This document shows, piece after piece, positions 1 through 12,105 of a DNA stretch of 64,000 nt; position 1 is the stretch's first letter, and each line of letters opens with the position of its first letter. The notes below the pieces were generated by a model that was not told the DNA's origin, did no database searches, and saw nothing but the letters and a program-made list of their open reading frames with translations. A program made the position numbers and the translations under genes. Origin of the DNA: Larix kaempferi (taxonomy: Eukaryota; Streptophyta; Pinopsida; Pinales; Pinaceae). The DNA is taken from NCBI GenBank assembly GCA_027924585.1, contig BSBM01002098.1, positions 7,167,001 to 7,231,000 of the forward strand, given 5' to 3'.

Positions 1-2261
1 TTTCTCCCATTATCATTATCAAATGGTGGATTTGATCTGTGGGCAACAAGTAGATGCCATATTAGTCTATGGATAATCCTTCCTTGTGTTTGTGATTTGT
101 TTGGCACAATTTCGAATTCGAATAATTTCATGTTGACCAATGATAACTGGTTGAAAATTTAAAACATTTCATCAATTATGTTTGTATATATACACACCAC
201 TATCAAATGATATGATGATGATTGTTGGTAGATTATCATGATGAGCTTTTTGAAAAGTAGCATTGACCACTTGATCCTGTATTGGTTATAGCATACACAA
301 GTCCACAAGAGATTTTGTGACACAATAGATTTTGTGACATTCTTATAGTACAATAAGATTATTACGAGGGTATATTCTTATAGTGTTATTATTACAGGAA
401 TTTCAATAAGTTGGTTGATTTTTTTCTTTTTCTTTTTCTTTCTTTTTTTTTATTTGTCAAAAAGGATAATTTAAAGACATTCTTTATTTCAAATTTGAGG
501 AGTTTATCAAAGGAGTTGAACGATCCCTTAAAGTTTATTAGTTGAATCTTTTTTACAGTTTTTTGATTTACAGTTTTTTTTGTTCCACAATTATGAGGTA
601 CATTGTTTTTGAAAGTTTATGATTAGGGAGCTTAAATTGATGTTTAGTGCTAGGAGGTAGTTAGTCTCCTTTTGTATAGGTTTTGTCTAATTTTCTTCTT
701 TTGTATATCTATAAAGATGGATCTCTAGAGATTTCATTTTTTTCATGGTGGAAGAACTATATTTTTAATTGCTATTATAACTTTGATTTAATCTCGAATA
801 TCAAATTATACACTTTTTTCGTCTAATTAATATATATATGTGTAAATTAAAAAATTTAATTTATTTTAAATTTTAGTTATGTTATATATTAGACTAACAT
901 AATTAAATAAATATAACAAAGTTTAAAGAGTATTAGAAATTAGTTTATTGATTAAAAAATAGCTAATTGACCTTAGATTTTTATTAAAATTATATTAAAA
1001 AGGCTATAAACTCATTTTTTAATAATTAATTAAACACATTACAAACAAATTATATGAAAATATTAAGGAATTGTTTATTTATTTGTAAATGACATTTCTA
1101 ATAAATGTGTTGGTGTATAAACTAGTGTGCTTAGTATACTTTACCTATAAAAAGTTATTAAACTATCTAATCAAGTCTTGTTGATCCCATGTTTGAACCA
1201 CCTCTTATCTTATTTATCTATAAATCTATGTCATTCATAGTATTACAGCCACATTCTTAACCTAGATAGCATGTCTTCTAACATAGTTTTTAAGGTCTAG
1301 ATTTCATCATATGTTACACAATCAAGTGATTTAGAATAATATTTTCCCTTTAACCATTTCCTCTCAAGTAAAAATAATTAAAACTAAAAATAATGCATAC
1401 TTTGAATAAAAAAATTATAAAATGATATTAAAAATAACATATTATATATAATATGGTTTACATTTAAATTTATTAAAATCAACATAGATATATATTAACT
1501 CTCAATTTATCATGCACCCAAACGGATCAAATCCTTAAGGTGCAAACCTTTGAGTGCAAAGAATTGAGGAAAGATTTGCACTTCAAGGGATTGGATCTCT
1601 CTATCCATATTAACTTTGGATCTATCATGCACCGAGAGGAACCAAATCTTTAAGGTGTAAACATTTGAGTGGAAATATTTGAGGAAAGGTTTGCACCTCA
1701 AAGGATTGTATCCCTCTCAACTCATGATAGATCTTGAATTAAGATGGGTTTACAATAGTATTATGCAAATTGAAAATACTCTTCAAGAGAAAATAACATA
1801 TAACATTTGAGAGATTGTTAGCATATATCAAATAGCTAAACAATATTTATTTAGTGTTCATAATTATTTTTATTAAAACTATATATGTATGTGAATTGGA
1901 ATGTACATTGTATTTTTTAAAGTTAATGTTTTCTTTTTTTTAACAAGTGTCTAAAAATAATTAGACATGTTCTCCATAGAAAACATCTTTGACACAATAG
2001 CTTATTTTTAATTCTTTTGCAGTTTTTCACTTCTTGATTATAATTTTATTGATAAAGTGAATACCTAAATAATATTAATGTGTGCTTTCAAAAAAACAAA
2101 AATTACAACATGACAATAAAATAACACTATTATATATAATACTATTTACAACTAAATTTTTCATCTAAATTTTTCATCAAATTTTTCATTAAAATAATTT
2201 AGTTTCTCATTTCTTTTTTTTTCAATTTTTTATGTCTTGATTATAACTATGATCATAAAAA
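1..2261. other. AT-rich region without a recognisable gene
   Basis: No open frame here resembles a known protein; the few short frames have no family motif. The stretch is strongly AT-rich, has a pyrimidine-rich run near 418-452 and a short repeated motif (aaatttttcat type) near 2150-2195. It ends where the integrase remnant of the outer copia element begins. Confidence 0.6.
1509..1735. repeat. Two-copy tandem duplication, about 115 bp
   Basis: Two diverged copies begin with atcatgcacc at 1509 and 1624. Both carry the same order of short blocks (ccttaaggtgcaaac-like, ttgaggaaagatttgcac-like). Many substitutions separate the copies, so the duplication is old. No coding function is visible. 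Confidence 0.75.
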
Positions 2262-2839
2262 AAAATCCATCCTTTCTGACACACCATTTTCTTGTGGTGT
2301 TCTTGGGACTGTCTTCTCTCTATGAATCCCATGGTATGAACAGTAACTATCAAACTCTTTGCCACATTATTCACCTCCATTATCATATATGAGACACTTC
2401 AACCCTTTTCCTGTCTCATTCTCAACCAAAGCTTTCCATTTCTTAAAAGTAGAAAACACATCATATTTATGTCTAATGCAATAAACCCAATTTTTTCTAG
2501 TTGCTTTCTCAATAAAAGTAACATAATAACGAGAGCCACCAATATATTGTACTTGAGTCGGTCCCCATACATATATATACACAAGCTCTAACTTTTCACT
2601 CTTCTTCTGTTTCCCAAAACTGAGAAATCTGACTCTCTTTTGTTTTCCATAAACACAATTCTCACATAATTCCAAACTTACCTACTATAGATCTAGCAGC
2701 AACTTCCTTGAGTGGAGAATATGCATCCCCTTCTCACTCATGTGGCTAAGCCTATGATGCCACAATGTTGTATTTGTTCCTGTGGAAGCTAAAGAGATAG
2801 AACAATCAGTATTATGAGGACATAAATACAATGTACCTA
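2262..2839 (-). pseudogene. Gag-pre-integrase and integrase remnant of the outer copia element
   Basis: Minus-strand translation gives GTLYLCPH, the LWHHRLSHMSEKGM zinc region, then integrase core pieces (VWGPTQV, GGSRYYVTFI, YDNGGE, TPQENGVSER). The first catalytic Asp (usually before VWGP) is Tyr, and stops interrupt the frame near 2680 and 2366. Homology ends near 2262, where the element is truncated. It would have encoded the integrase that inserts cDNA; it is inactive. Confidence 0.85.
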
Positions 2840-2844
2840 TCATG

Positions 2845-3562
2845 TGTGATAATCTACAGGGAGATCTCACTAGTCTCACTAATGAATTGCATAGAAGAAA
2901 GAAGAATCAATAATCACTCATGAACACAAAAAATGGAGAATAGCGGTATAATCATACATCAGTTGTAAGCTGGCACTCTGAATAACTGAATACAATACAA
3001 TAATTGTCAAGACAATTCGAAAAAGCTAAAGGTCATTCGAATTATCCTCGGAGTGTAGCTTGGATAACATTAGAGACATCATCCAAATCAGTGGCAGTAG
3101 TCACAAATAGTCAAAAGTCAGTCAAATGAACCTAACTGAGTCTAACTGAGCCATGTGAGCACAAATCAGGGGATGGAGACTCCAAGGAGGGCGCAGGAGG
3201 GTGTCAGAAGGTTAAGTGGCACTCCAGAATAGACAACTGGGAGCTAAGGTAGTTAAACTGAGCAATAAATGCACCAACTGGTTAATAAATGCCCTAGAAC
3301 TGATTGTTAAACTCTTGGTAGGTGAGATAAGGCACATATGTCAGCCAGGTGAGGAAAACAAGGTGCATCAGGTAGGTAGGAAGGCTACTGGGGGCTGAAG
3401 ACAGGCTCTAGGGAGCTGAAAATAGGCTCTAGGTGCTGGGGAGACCACCATACTGATGATTGGATGCATGCATGATGACTGGATGCATGCATGATGACTG
3501 GAAGCATGCAGAATGCATGCATGCATGCAAATATAAAAAATGATGATGATAATATTCCAACA
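2845..3562 (-). repeat. 3' LTR of the nested copia element
   Basis: Begins tgtgataatc and ends ttccaaca. It contains several GCATGC-rich units near 3463-3530 with a period of about 20 bp. The adjoining C-run at 3563-3571 is the polypurine tract on the element's coding strand. Confidence 0.88.
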
Positions 3563-3725
3563 CCCCCCCACAAGCTATACTATGAGGTAGTAATTGAAAA
3601 CTGAAAAGTAGGGCCCTGGTGACTGAGACCAAAGGTCACCCCGTACAACAATCTAAATAATAAATGAGGAAAGAGGGAAAACCCAGTGGGAAGAAATCCC
3701 TCCCTCAAAAATAGACTGAAGGATG

Positions 3726-6426
3726 CTAATGTAGCATGGCATCACTCACCCCAGAAGGAGGCAAGTGACCCTCTTTACCAAAGAATGATCGATCGGAAAG
3801 AAATGGATCAGTAATGTGAGAAGGATGAAACCTTCCATTCTGAAAATCAAATCTGGTTCTCCTTTGATCAAGTGGATCTCCCACAATATCTCCAGCAGAT
3901 CTAAGAGTAGTGGCTGCCCATATCAGAAGAGGAGGATCATCAGGTGAAATATCATCAAGTTCTTGTGGATCTGGATCTTCCATTCGCTCATATTCACTAT
4001 CAATTGCTAGATCTTCAAGTTCTTGTGGATCTGGATCTAGCATTCGCTCTTCATCATCTTCACTGTTATACTCCGATTCTGAACTGTCATGTGATGAAGT
4101 TTCGCTCTCTTGGAGCTCATCAAGCAATGGAGGTGTGGTAGGCAAGCTATCATGCTCAATAGGATGAGCATCATGAATAGGTCATTCCTCAAACTGTACA
4201 ATCCTCTCAAGAAATGTAGACATAGTAGTAGGATTAAGAAGCTTGTAGGTCTTTGCACTCAATGCATATCCCACCAGCATACACTCTCTGCTTTGTGGAT
4301 ATAGAGCTCTCCTTTTCTCATTTGGAATCCTTGCCCATGCTCTAGATCCAAACACTCTAAGCTGGGATAGATCAGGTTTGTAGCCCAGCCATGCTTCGAG
4401 AGTCATATTTTTCAGTCCTTTATGAGGGACTCTATTTTGAAGGTAAGAAGCACAGTTGATGGCTTCTACCCAAAGACTAGGGTGCAACCCTTTCGACTTG
4501 AGCATGCAAGTTGCCATCTCCTTCAATGTTTTGTTCTTCCTTTCTGCAACACCATTATGTTGTGGTGTGTAGGGAACAGTATGCTACATCTCAATGCCTT
4601 CATCATCACAAAAATATTGAAAATCACCTTTGACATACTCACCCCCATTGTCAGTGTGAATGGCCTTTATCTTTCTATTTGAAAACTTTTCTGCAAAGAC
4701 TTGAAAAACTTAAAGTATCCAAATACTTCAGATTTTAACTTGAGAAAGTATACCCATGTAAATCTTGAATAATCATCAATAAAAGTAAGAATATACCTTG
4801 CCTTGTTCAAAGATAGTTCTGGAAATGGCCCTACAACATCACTATGGATCATATCTAGGGGTTGAGAAGCTCGCATTGCCTTTCCTTTCTCAAACCTCTT
4901 CTCGGGATGTTTTCCCATCAAGCAACCCTTACAGTTTCCCTTGGAAAACTTGACTTTGGGAAGTCCTTCAACCATCTCTTGTGTATGCATGTATTGCAGA
5001 TACTTGTATTGAGATGCCCAAATATTTCATGCCACAATCTACTCTCTTCATTTGCATGAGTGTGAAGAGCAGATTGCTTGGAGAGAGGAAGAAAATGAGA
5101 GAACTCATACAGTTTCGAATTGTGATTTGCAACTCCTTTCGCAATGATATTTCCTGAAACCATGTCTTGTATTTCGACCTCATTAGGAGAGAAGATCACC
5201 CTCTTGGGCTCCCCAGTATGGGTCATCTGATATACTTAAAGTAGATTTGCAGTGAGAGTGGGGACATAGAGCACATCTGATAAGTACCCATGATCAAGTT
5301 TGATTCTTACTATCCCTTCATAAGAGAACTCAGAATCATTGCCCAACATGATGGATGGTCCAACAGTAAATTTGAAACCAGTGAAGAGATCCTTCAAGGA
5401 ATACATGTGTCTTGATGCTCCAGAATCTATGATGAAGGAGGATGGTGTTAATACACTTGCCATGAGGGCATGGAATCTCTCTTTGTCCTCAAATCCAGAT
5501 GGTTCACTCTCTTTCTTTCTAGCACACGCAGATACTGGAAGATTATTTTTTTCAAGAAGTGAAGCCGTGAGATCTATGGTATTCTTCATGCATGAACTCT
5601 CAGGATGATATCCTCTATTGCAGTATGTGCATTTGGATTTCTTCATCTGAGATGTCTTGTCCTTCTTAGGATTTGAAACTCCATCTTACTGTTTTGGAGC
5701 CTCCTTCTGCTTTTGGTCATTCAAACTCTTTTCATAAAAATTTTATTTCCCTTTACCATTCACTCTTCTCATCTCAATGGCTGCAAGAGTTGAATCCAAC
5801 TTCGTTTTTATCACTCCCATGTGCACTAGCTTCTCCTCCTCAAGTGTGAGGGATTGGATGAAGTCTTCAAGCGAAGGGAACTTCCATTTTGGAATGGACA
5901 ACTTTGTTGACTGGAAGGTCGAAACAAACACTGAATAATCAGGGCCTAGCTTCAACAGAATGACAAGGATGAGTTATTTTTCTTCCTTCTCAATCCCATA
6001 CCTCTTCAATTGTGAAATCATGTTCTTGAACTTATTGAAAAACTCAGTGATAGTTTCAAAACTGCTTGGGCTCAAGGAGATGAGCTCATTTTCTAACTTA
6101 TGACCCTTCAAGTCATCCTTCTGACCAAGAAGAGATTCGAGCTTGTCCCAAACCTCCTTTGGAATCTTCAGATCAGTAACATGAAAGTGTAGGTCTTCAG
6201 AAATGCTAAGTAGCAGCAGTCCTACTACTTCATCAAGCGTGTCTAAGTACTTGGATTTCTCTACTTCACCAGCGGACTCAACTGCAGAGCCATTCACCAC
6301 TCTAGAAAGGCTCTTTGACTTCAAGAAGATGTCCATCTTTTCCTTCCATTCGAAGTAGTTGAATGAATTCAACTTGAGATCCATGATATTGCAAAATTCG
6401 AAGTTGACGAGAGGATAGTCCTGCAA
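3726..6426 (-). pseudogene. Gag-protease-integrase relic without RT
   Basis: Minus-strand order: gag (6426-5743, with a stop near 5970), CCHC knuckle (CTYC...H...C, near 5630), protease with intact D-S-G-A-S near 5420, gag-pre-integrase (LWHEIFGHLN), a frameshift near 4950, the integrase core (HSDVVGPF, FIDDYSRFTWVYF, HTDNGGEY, PQHNGVAERKN) and its C-terminal region (VFGSRAWARIP), then an acidic Ser/Asp-rich linker ending in SDAMLH. The polyprotein would normally continue into reverse transcriptase; here it ends. Several stops and at least one frameshift show loss of function. Confidence 0.85.
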
Positions 6427-6669
6427 AACAAATGAGAATTATGAAATAGAGATTTGTTGCAATTCGAATTGAACATTGCCTTAGGACACTAAGTACATGT
6501 GACTAAGTCCTTCACACCTGGATAGACCTCACTGGATTGCTCCAGTTAATTCAAGGAAATAGCACCAGGATTTGCTGTGGAAACTCATAGGCTTCTAGTG
6601 CTCAATGAAAGACAGCTTCTCAAAGAATTACTACAACTACTACTGCTGCAATTCGAATGGTTGTTGCCA

Positions 6670-6681
6670 ACTCTGATACCA
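6670..6681 (-). other. Primer binding site of the nested copia element
   Basis: The minus strand reads TGGTATCAGAGT directly at the LTR edge, one mismatch from the common copia Met-tRNA primer site. It fixes the LTR boundary at 6682. Confidence 0.85.
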
Positions 6682-7377
6682 TGTGATAATATGCAGGGAG
6701 ATCTCATAGATACAACATATCTCACTAGTCTCACTAATGAATTGCAGAGAAGAAAGAAGAATCAATAATCACTCATGAACACAGAAAATGGAGAATAGTA
6801 GTATAATCATACATCAGTTGTCAGTTGGCACTCTGAATAACTGAATACAATACAATAACTATCAAGAGAATTCGAATAAGCCAAAGGTCATTCGAATTAT
6901 CCTCGGTGTGTAGCTTGGATAACATTAGAGACATCATCCAAATCAGTGGCAGTAGTCACAAATAGTCAAAAGTCAGTCAAATGAGTCTAACTGAGCCATG
7001 TGAACACAAATCAGGGGATGGAGAATCCAAGGAGGGCGCATGAGGCTGTCAGAAGGTCAAGTGGCACTCCAGAATAGACAAATGGGAGCTACAGGCAGTT
7101 AAACTGAGCAATAAATGCTCTAATTGACTGTTAAACTCCCGGTAGGTGAGATAAGGCACATATGTCAGCCAAGTGAGGAAAACAAATCACATCTGGTAGG
7201 TAGGAGGGATATTGGGGGCTGAAGACAAGCTCTAGGGAGCTGAAAATAGGCTCTAGGTGTTGGGGAGACCACCATACTGCTGACTAGATGCATGCAGATG
7301 CATGCATGATGACTGGATGCATGCATGTAGAATGCATGCATGCAAATATAAAAAATTATGGTGATAATATTCCAACA
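6682..7377 (-). repeat. 5' LTR of the nested copia element
   Basis: Matches 2845-3562 with scattered substitutions and small gaps; same TG...CA ends and the same GCATGC-rich block (7285-7345). The LTRs differ visibly, so the insertion is not recent. Confidence 0.88.
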
Positions 7378-7382
7378 ACATG

Positions 7383-7774
7383 TCTCATTTTTCTATCACC
7401 ATCGATCCTTTAGTGATCTTCCACCACGTTTCTCCAAACGTAGATAAGCACCCACCATCTCCCAACTTCCCTGTTGAGATCAGATTTCTTTTCATAGCAT
7501 GAATATGTCTTATATATTTCAACAGCCATTCACCTCCATTCTTTAACTTTATCTGTACCTTACCGATTCCAACAATTTTACATGGTTCATCATCACCCAA
7601 TAAAACATGTCCAAAATCACCTGGAACATAATCATGAAAGAATTTCCTATGGGGTGTAGCATGACATGAAGCCCATGAATCTACTACCTAGTAATCACTA
7701 GTATTATCTAATGCAAGAATCAAAGCATCATGTAACACATCACCTCCTACATTTGCTTCCTGATTAGTCTCTTG
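7383..7774 (-). pseudogene. Protease remnant of the outer copia element
   Basis: Translation on the minus strand continues from gag through stops into a protease-like stretch. The active-site motif reads D-S-W-A-S instead of D-S-G-A-S, so the flap-forming glycine is lost. The downstream piece (GDDEPCKIVGIGKV, 7600-7385) is the usual region between protease and gag-pre-integrase. It ends in IEK at the insertion point of the nested element. Confidence 0.75.
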
Positions 7775-8566
7775 CTATCCATCTCCTTTCTTCTTTAGAG
7801 ATCTGCAGTATTTATTCAGATGTCCTTTCTTTACACAATTCCAGCACTCTATCTTTCCCAGTATGGACTTGTATCTTCCCTTTCTGTACTTGCTGCAATT
7901 ACCTGGGATATTTCCTCTCGCCCTTTGTCCTCCCCTACTCTCCATGGTCAATGCATTAACTGATGTCTCACTTGTGATTTTCCTTCGCATTTCCTCGCTA
8001 AGAATAACACCAACAACATCATCAAATTTCAAAGTGTGTGAACCAGAGACAAAGTTACTTACAGCCATGACCAAGATGTTCCATCTTTTTGGTAATGAGC
8101 ACAAGATTAGAAGAGCCCTAACCTCATCTTCAAATTTCACTTTTACAGAACTTAACTGATTTGTAATCGTATTAAATTCATTTAAATGATCAGCAACAGA
8201 TCCACCTTCTGACATATTCATATTAAATAAACGCTTCATTATAAATAACTTGTTGGAAGCCAAGGGTTTTTCATACAATTTACCCAATGCACTCATCATA
8301 CCCCCCATTGTCTTTTCTTTTGAGATATCGAAAGCCACCGACAAATCCAGGCATAGCTGTATTGTTCCCAGTTCCTTTCTGTCAAGAACCTCCCATTCTT
8401 CGTCCTTCATAGTCATCGGTTGTTTTGCTTTTCCTCCCAATGTTAGTAATAGATCCTTTTGATACAGATATTCCTCCATTTGCATATTCCATAAATGATA
8501 GTTTTGGCTGTTAAATTTCTCGACCTTAAACTTTCCTTCGTCCGCCATTGCTCCCACTCGAACCAA
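7775..8566 (-). pseudogene. Copia gag of the outer element
   Basis: A 263-aa open frame. The N-terminal part (FNSQNYHLWNMQMEEYL near residues 18-34) is the usual copia gag start, followed by the UBN2-type gag domain and a CCHC zinc knuckle (CWNC, then GH, then C, near residues 242-255). Gag would form the capsid-like particle and bind element RNA. The likely start is the second Met of the frame (MADEG). The frame stops just after the knuckle, and the rest of the polyprotein carries stops and substitutions, so this is a relic despite its open length. Confidence 0.8.
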
Positions 8567-8609
8567 GAACCCTTCTTTCCTACGAGTTTATTTTCCAAAT
8601 AGACCTTTG

Positions 8610-8621
8610 GCTCTGATACCA
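8610..8621 (-). other. Primer binding site of the outer copia element
   Basis: The minus strand reads TGGTATCAGAGC, complementary to the 3' end of plant initiator Met-tRNA, the usual copia primer. It lies two bases inside the LTR edge. Confidence 0.85.
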
Positions 8622-8623
8622 AT

Positions 8624-9169
8624 TGTTAGAAAAACAGGATCGCAAAGCAATAACAATAAACAAGATACAAATATAAAACACATAAACACAATACAAGAGA
8701 GACACCAATATACGTGGTTCACCCAATCTGGGCTACGTCTATGGATAAATTGCCAGTCATTTTATTAATCTATCCAACAAATGAAGGGAGCACATCCGCT
8801 ACAATTTCCTCTTCACTCTCTCACGGTCTCTCTTACAAAATCATAGAGATATTTACAATACGAATATACATAGACGTATTACAATTCCTTCCTTTTAAAG
8901 AGCGATTACCATGGGAAAATACCACGGGCTACTCAATACCATGGGCCCGTAAATCACCCATTATTGACCAAGTCATGACTATAAAATTACAACATTTTGC
9001 AAGGCCTTCTTTTTCGAAATTTTCGCTGCGGGGGCATTGCCCCCCCTAGACCCAACATGATGACTATATTGGGGGGGAATCCCCCCCAAAACCCCCTATC
9101 AAGGGCTAAGATCCAAACATGGTTGAAACACGACCTCTGAATAAGGAAGATTAGGCTCCACAACCAACA
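8624..9169 (-). repeat. 5' LTR of the outer copia element
   Basis: The inner edge is firm: TGTTAG on the plus strand begins two bases after the primer site. The outer edge is less sure. A TG...CA element would end at ccaaca at 9169; an alternative end is 9057. The partner LTR has been lost, so no pair comparison is possible. The segment near 9027-9089 has runs of G and C able to form hairpins. Confidence 0.6.
9069..9089. repeat. G/C inverted repeat (hairpin)
   Basis: Nine-base arms (ttggggggg / cccccccaa) around a three-base loop. A similar gggggc-attg-ccccc arrangement lies near 9030-9046. Probably part of the outer copia LTR; it could fold in RNA. Confidence 0.6.
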
Positions 9170-9300
9170 AAATAGCCTTCATTAACACTTCTAAGATGAG
9201 ACGTCATTGGTTGCTCATAGATGATACTACTATGACAACATATTTCTTGATATTGATCTTAATGGAGAATATAATTTTTCAAAAACAACATGACTAGAAG
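9170..9300. other. Short host spacer before the gypsy element
   Basis: About 130 bp of unassigned sequence between the outer copia LTR and the gypsy element. Its last five bases (9296-9300, agaag) are the left target duplication of the gypsy insertion. The flank continues at 24190. Confidence 0.55.
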
Positions 9301-10026
9301 TGTTAACACCCAAAAAGTGCTCACTAGCTCATTTTCCTATTCACATGACCCATTTGTCCACTTTTCCACCATCTGAGCCTCTGAAACCAACAAAAGGTCA
9401 CCAAAAGACCTTAGTACACCCCTTTTTCCATTAAAAAAGATTATTTTTCCAAGAAAATCATAAAAAACCCTCAAAAGGGGTCCAAATTCCCAAAAATATT
9501 AAAAAGGGAATTAAAATATTATTTTTATTCAAAAAAGGAAAAAGGAGGGAAAAGTACCTAAACCATGTTGGTCAATACCATTTGGTTTCCATAAAACCAC
9601 AAATGGTATTTCCCACCACCAAAACCTATAAAAAGGTGGTAGGGGCTCCTCATTTCACATCCTTCCATTATCTCATCCTTATGCTGCTGAAATCTCCCCT
9701 GAGCACTTTTAGCCATTGAAGCAACCTTGGAGAAAGAGACCTATTGGAGTTTGGAGCTACTCATCTTGAGAGTTGCTCAACATCAACCTTCACCATTGAA
9801 GGTAATATCGCAAGCACTTGCTTGCCCCCCACTTTTCAATACAAAAAATTATTTCTTATGTTTCTTGTTCTTGATTTTGAAATGTTTACATTATTTGCTT
9901 AAATTCTTGTTTAGATCCATGAAAAGTATTGTTTATTTAGTTTATTGTTTTTATTTCTATTGAAACTGCTGCTACTAGTTAGCAGGTGCCCATAGCACTA
10001 AGCCTGGTTGCAAAACCGGGCCAACA
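9301..10026 (+). repeat. 5' LTR of the gypsy element
   Basis: Starts tgttaacacc and ends gggccaaca. It holds a TATA box at 9627-9634 and about 400 bp downstream of it. Near-identical to 23459-24184. The bases after it (ttttggcgactccgc, from 10030) form the presumed primer site; the tRNA is not identified here. Confidence 0.95.
9627..9634 (+). promoter_or_regulatory. LTR TATA box
   Basis: TATAAAAA in the middle of the LTR; the 3' LTR copy is at 23785-23792. Transcription of the genomic RNA would start about 25-35 bases downstream, which would set the U3/R border near 9657. Confidence 0.65.
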
Positions 10027-12105
10027 GCTTTTGGCGACTCCGCTTTGGTTTGAACTTTAGATCTCTAGTTTTGCCCTTAAATCTTAGTTTCTATGAGTTT
10101 TTAACCTTTAGATCCATAGATCTACCATCTTAGACAGCAGATCCATTGCTGTTCTAAGATTTGGCCCCATAAACAGCCCGAAATTTTCAATTTTCGGGTT
10201 CGTTTCTCGATTTCCGTGCACGGCTTCCGCCTCGCGGCTTTTTGCCAGACAGTCGCGCGGTCCATCGCGACTTTTCTGCGTTTTTTTCGCGCGGTCCATC
10301 ACGGCCTTTTTCCAGACAGTCGCGCGGTCCATCGCGACTTTTCTGTGTTTTTCCACGCTGCACACCGCGGCTTCGCGGCCTATTTCCGCGCTGCCCATCG
10401 CGACTGTGCGCCCAAAACCCGCGCGGTCCATCGCGACTGTGCGTCCAAAACTCGCGCGGTCCATCGCGACTGTTCGGCCAAAACCCGCGCGGTCCATCGC
10501 GACTGCTCGGCCAAAACCCGCGCGGCCCATCACGGCTGTTCGTCCAAAACCCGCGCGGCTGAATTTTTCATTCGGCCATCCCGATTTTGAAAAATATTTT
10601 TTACTGTATTTTCTGCCCATAGCACATTTTTTACAGTATTAAATTCTGCATATTTTACAGCTTTGAAAAAAATTTTACTATTTAAAAGTGCATACCTAGA
10701 AATCTTTTTAAAAATTTTCAAGAAAGTGAAAGAAAGACTCATTTTGCATTTTCATCTAGATTCAAATTTTTTCTTGTTTACTTCTTTAGAATCTTTCCCT
10801 TAGCAATTTTTCTTGAAACGAAGAAATCCATTTATTTCTTTTAAAAAGGAGTTTATTATTTGCTTTCATAAATCCAAGAAATCCTTTATTTTTTGAGTTA
10901 TTTTTTTTGAAAAGCATATTAATTCCTTTTAGTGAAAAAAGTCTTAAATATTTGCTTTGTATTTTCGAAAAGTCATTTATTTATTGAAAATTTCCCTTAA
11001 AGCATTTAATTTTTTCAAGTTCAGTTTACAACACCTCACGTGCACTCACACGATCACTTAATTGAACTAAGACTTAAAACGTACCCTAATTTGAACACAC
11101 TCTTAACCCCACTTGGGGAACACTAAAAGAATTCTTGTAGCTAGGTAGTATTGGGGGGATAGGTGTTCCAATAACACCCCTCAGTTCATACATCTGAGAC
11201 ATAGAAGTTGTCCAATTAGGGAGCTAAAATCTCTTAGTACTTTTTGGCGCGGTCACAACCGGTTTGTGGGAAGGCCTCTCCCCTAGGAGGGTTGAAGTCG
11301 CGAGGATGGTTCCGGAAGCCTGAGTGGGATACCGAAACCCATTCAGTAACCGAAGGGCTACCATTCGCAGTTCTCGGGATATCCCTGTATTGGGATATTG
11401 CGATCAAAGGACCAAACGACAGATTTACCTTTTCTCGACGCGTCATGAACGGAGTATCCTAGTAGCCTGTCTTTTAGGATTGATTACCCGGTGTCCCTCC
11501 CGGTAGGGGGATATCTAGCCGTTGTCTCTACATTCATATTGTCTGACTTGGATTTCATCACCTTGCAGAGGATATCGTCTGTTTGAGTCACAATACTTTT
11601 AGATTAGGTGTTTGCATGATCTTTACCACCTTTTGAGTCTAGTTACACCTATTTTTTCTAGGAGCCGCTTACATGTTGGTATTCTGACCGGTTGTTGCAT
11701 TCCTCCACTTATTGTAGCACAGCTGCTAGGATAAGTGCATTTTTTTTTTTTTGAGGATTGATTTTTTGGCCTGTGAGCCTTATTTTTTCACTCCCCTTAT
11801 TGCACCCTTGGTTGCATTAGGGTTTTGAATCTTTTACATATATATCACCACCTGATACTTAAAACAATTTTTTACATAAAAAACATATTCTCACCATTGA
11901 GAATTCTAGACGTTCTCGTCGTCTACGGGGCGAACTCCCAGAGTTTAGTCCACTTGGCTCTCCACGTCATGGACGCAGAGCATTATCCCTTGATTCGACA
12001 CATCGTCAATCCATTAGACGGTCATCCGATTCTGACATACCCCACTTCACCTTTGATTTGGAGGTAGAATCCGAAAACCCCACCGAGTTACCACCAACCA
12101 CAATT
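10027..12105 (+). other. Long gypsy leader (5' untranslated region)
   Basis: About 2.1 kb between LTR and gag. It holds the presumed primer site, a GC-rich 33-bp repeat array (10227-10560), an AT-rich middle, and a GC-richer block at 11230-11580 that could be a structured or packaging region (inference). The gag frame is open without an ATG from 11863; residues encoded just upstream of the ATG are Arg/Ser-rich and coding-like, so a spliced or non-AUG start cannot be excluded. Confidence 0.6.
10227..10560 (+). repeat. GC-rich 33-bp tandem repeat in the gypsy leader
   Basis: About ten units around the core gcgcggtccatcgcgact, most regular from 10420 to 10560 with a 33-bp step. Since 33 is a multiple of three, several frames stay open across it on both strands and give spurious ORFs. 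The same unit size and core occur at 21430-21720 inside the antisense gene's intron. Confidence 0.85.

Larger units (their letters stand above)
2845..7377 (-). mobile_element. Nested copia element lacking reverse transcriptase
   Basis: Two LTRs (718 and 696 bp) bound a minus-strand gag-protease-integrase relic. The LTRs run TG...CA, with a Met-type primer site inside the right one and a C-run (purine tract on the coding strand) beside the left one. Flanks are tcatg (2840-2844) and acatg (7378-7382), a target duplication with one mismatch. After the integrase linker the polyprotein stops at 3726, and the LTR follows about 160 bp later, so the whole RT-RNase H region is absent. The element needed help in trans, or it is a deleted relic. 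Confidence 0.88.
2262..9169 (-). mobile_element. Decayed Ty1/copia element (outer host of a nested insertion)
   Basis: Read on the minus strand: LTR (8624 to about 9169), primer site, gag (8566-7775), protease remnant, then after a 4.5-kb nested element the gag-pre-integrase and integrase remnants (2839-2262). Sequence on the two sides of the nested element joins into one continuous protein, showing that it was interrupted. Reverse transcriptase, RNase H and the 3' LTR are missing beyond about 2262, so the copy is 3'-truncated and dead. The gag resembles the Tork-type copia group (inference). Confidence 0.85.

Noticed and set aside
3463-3530. GCATGC-rich spaced repeats as a CRISPR-like array
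   Set aside because: Repeats are about 20 bp, without unique spacers, and lie inside a plant LTR.
10108-10642. Open frames on both strands with an 11-residue repeat (MDRAGFGRTVA type)
   Set aside because: They are by-products of a 33-bp repeat, which keeps any stop-free frame open. No start context, domain or conserved flank supports a protein.
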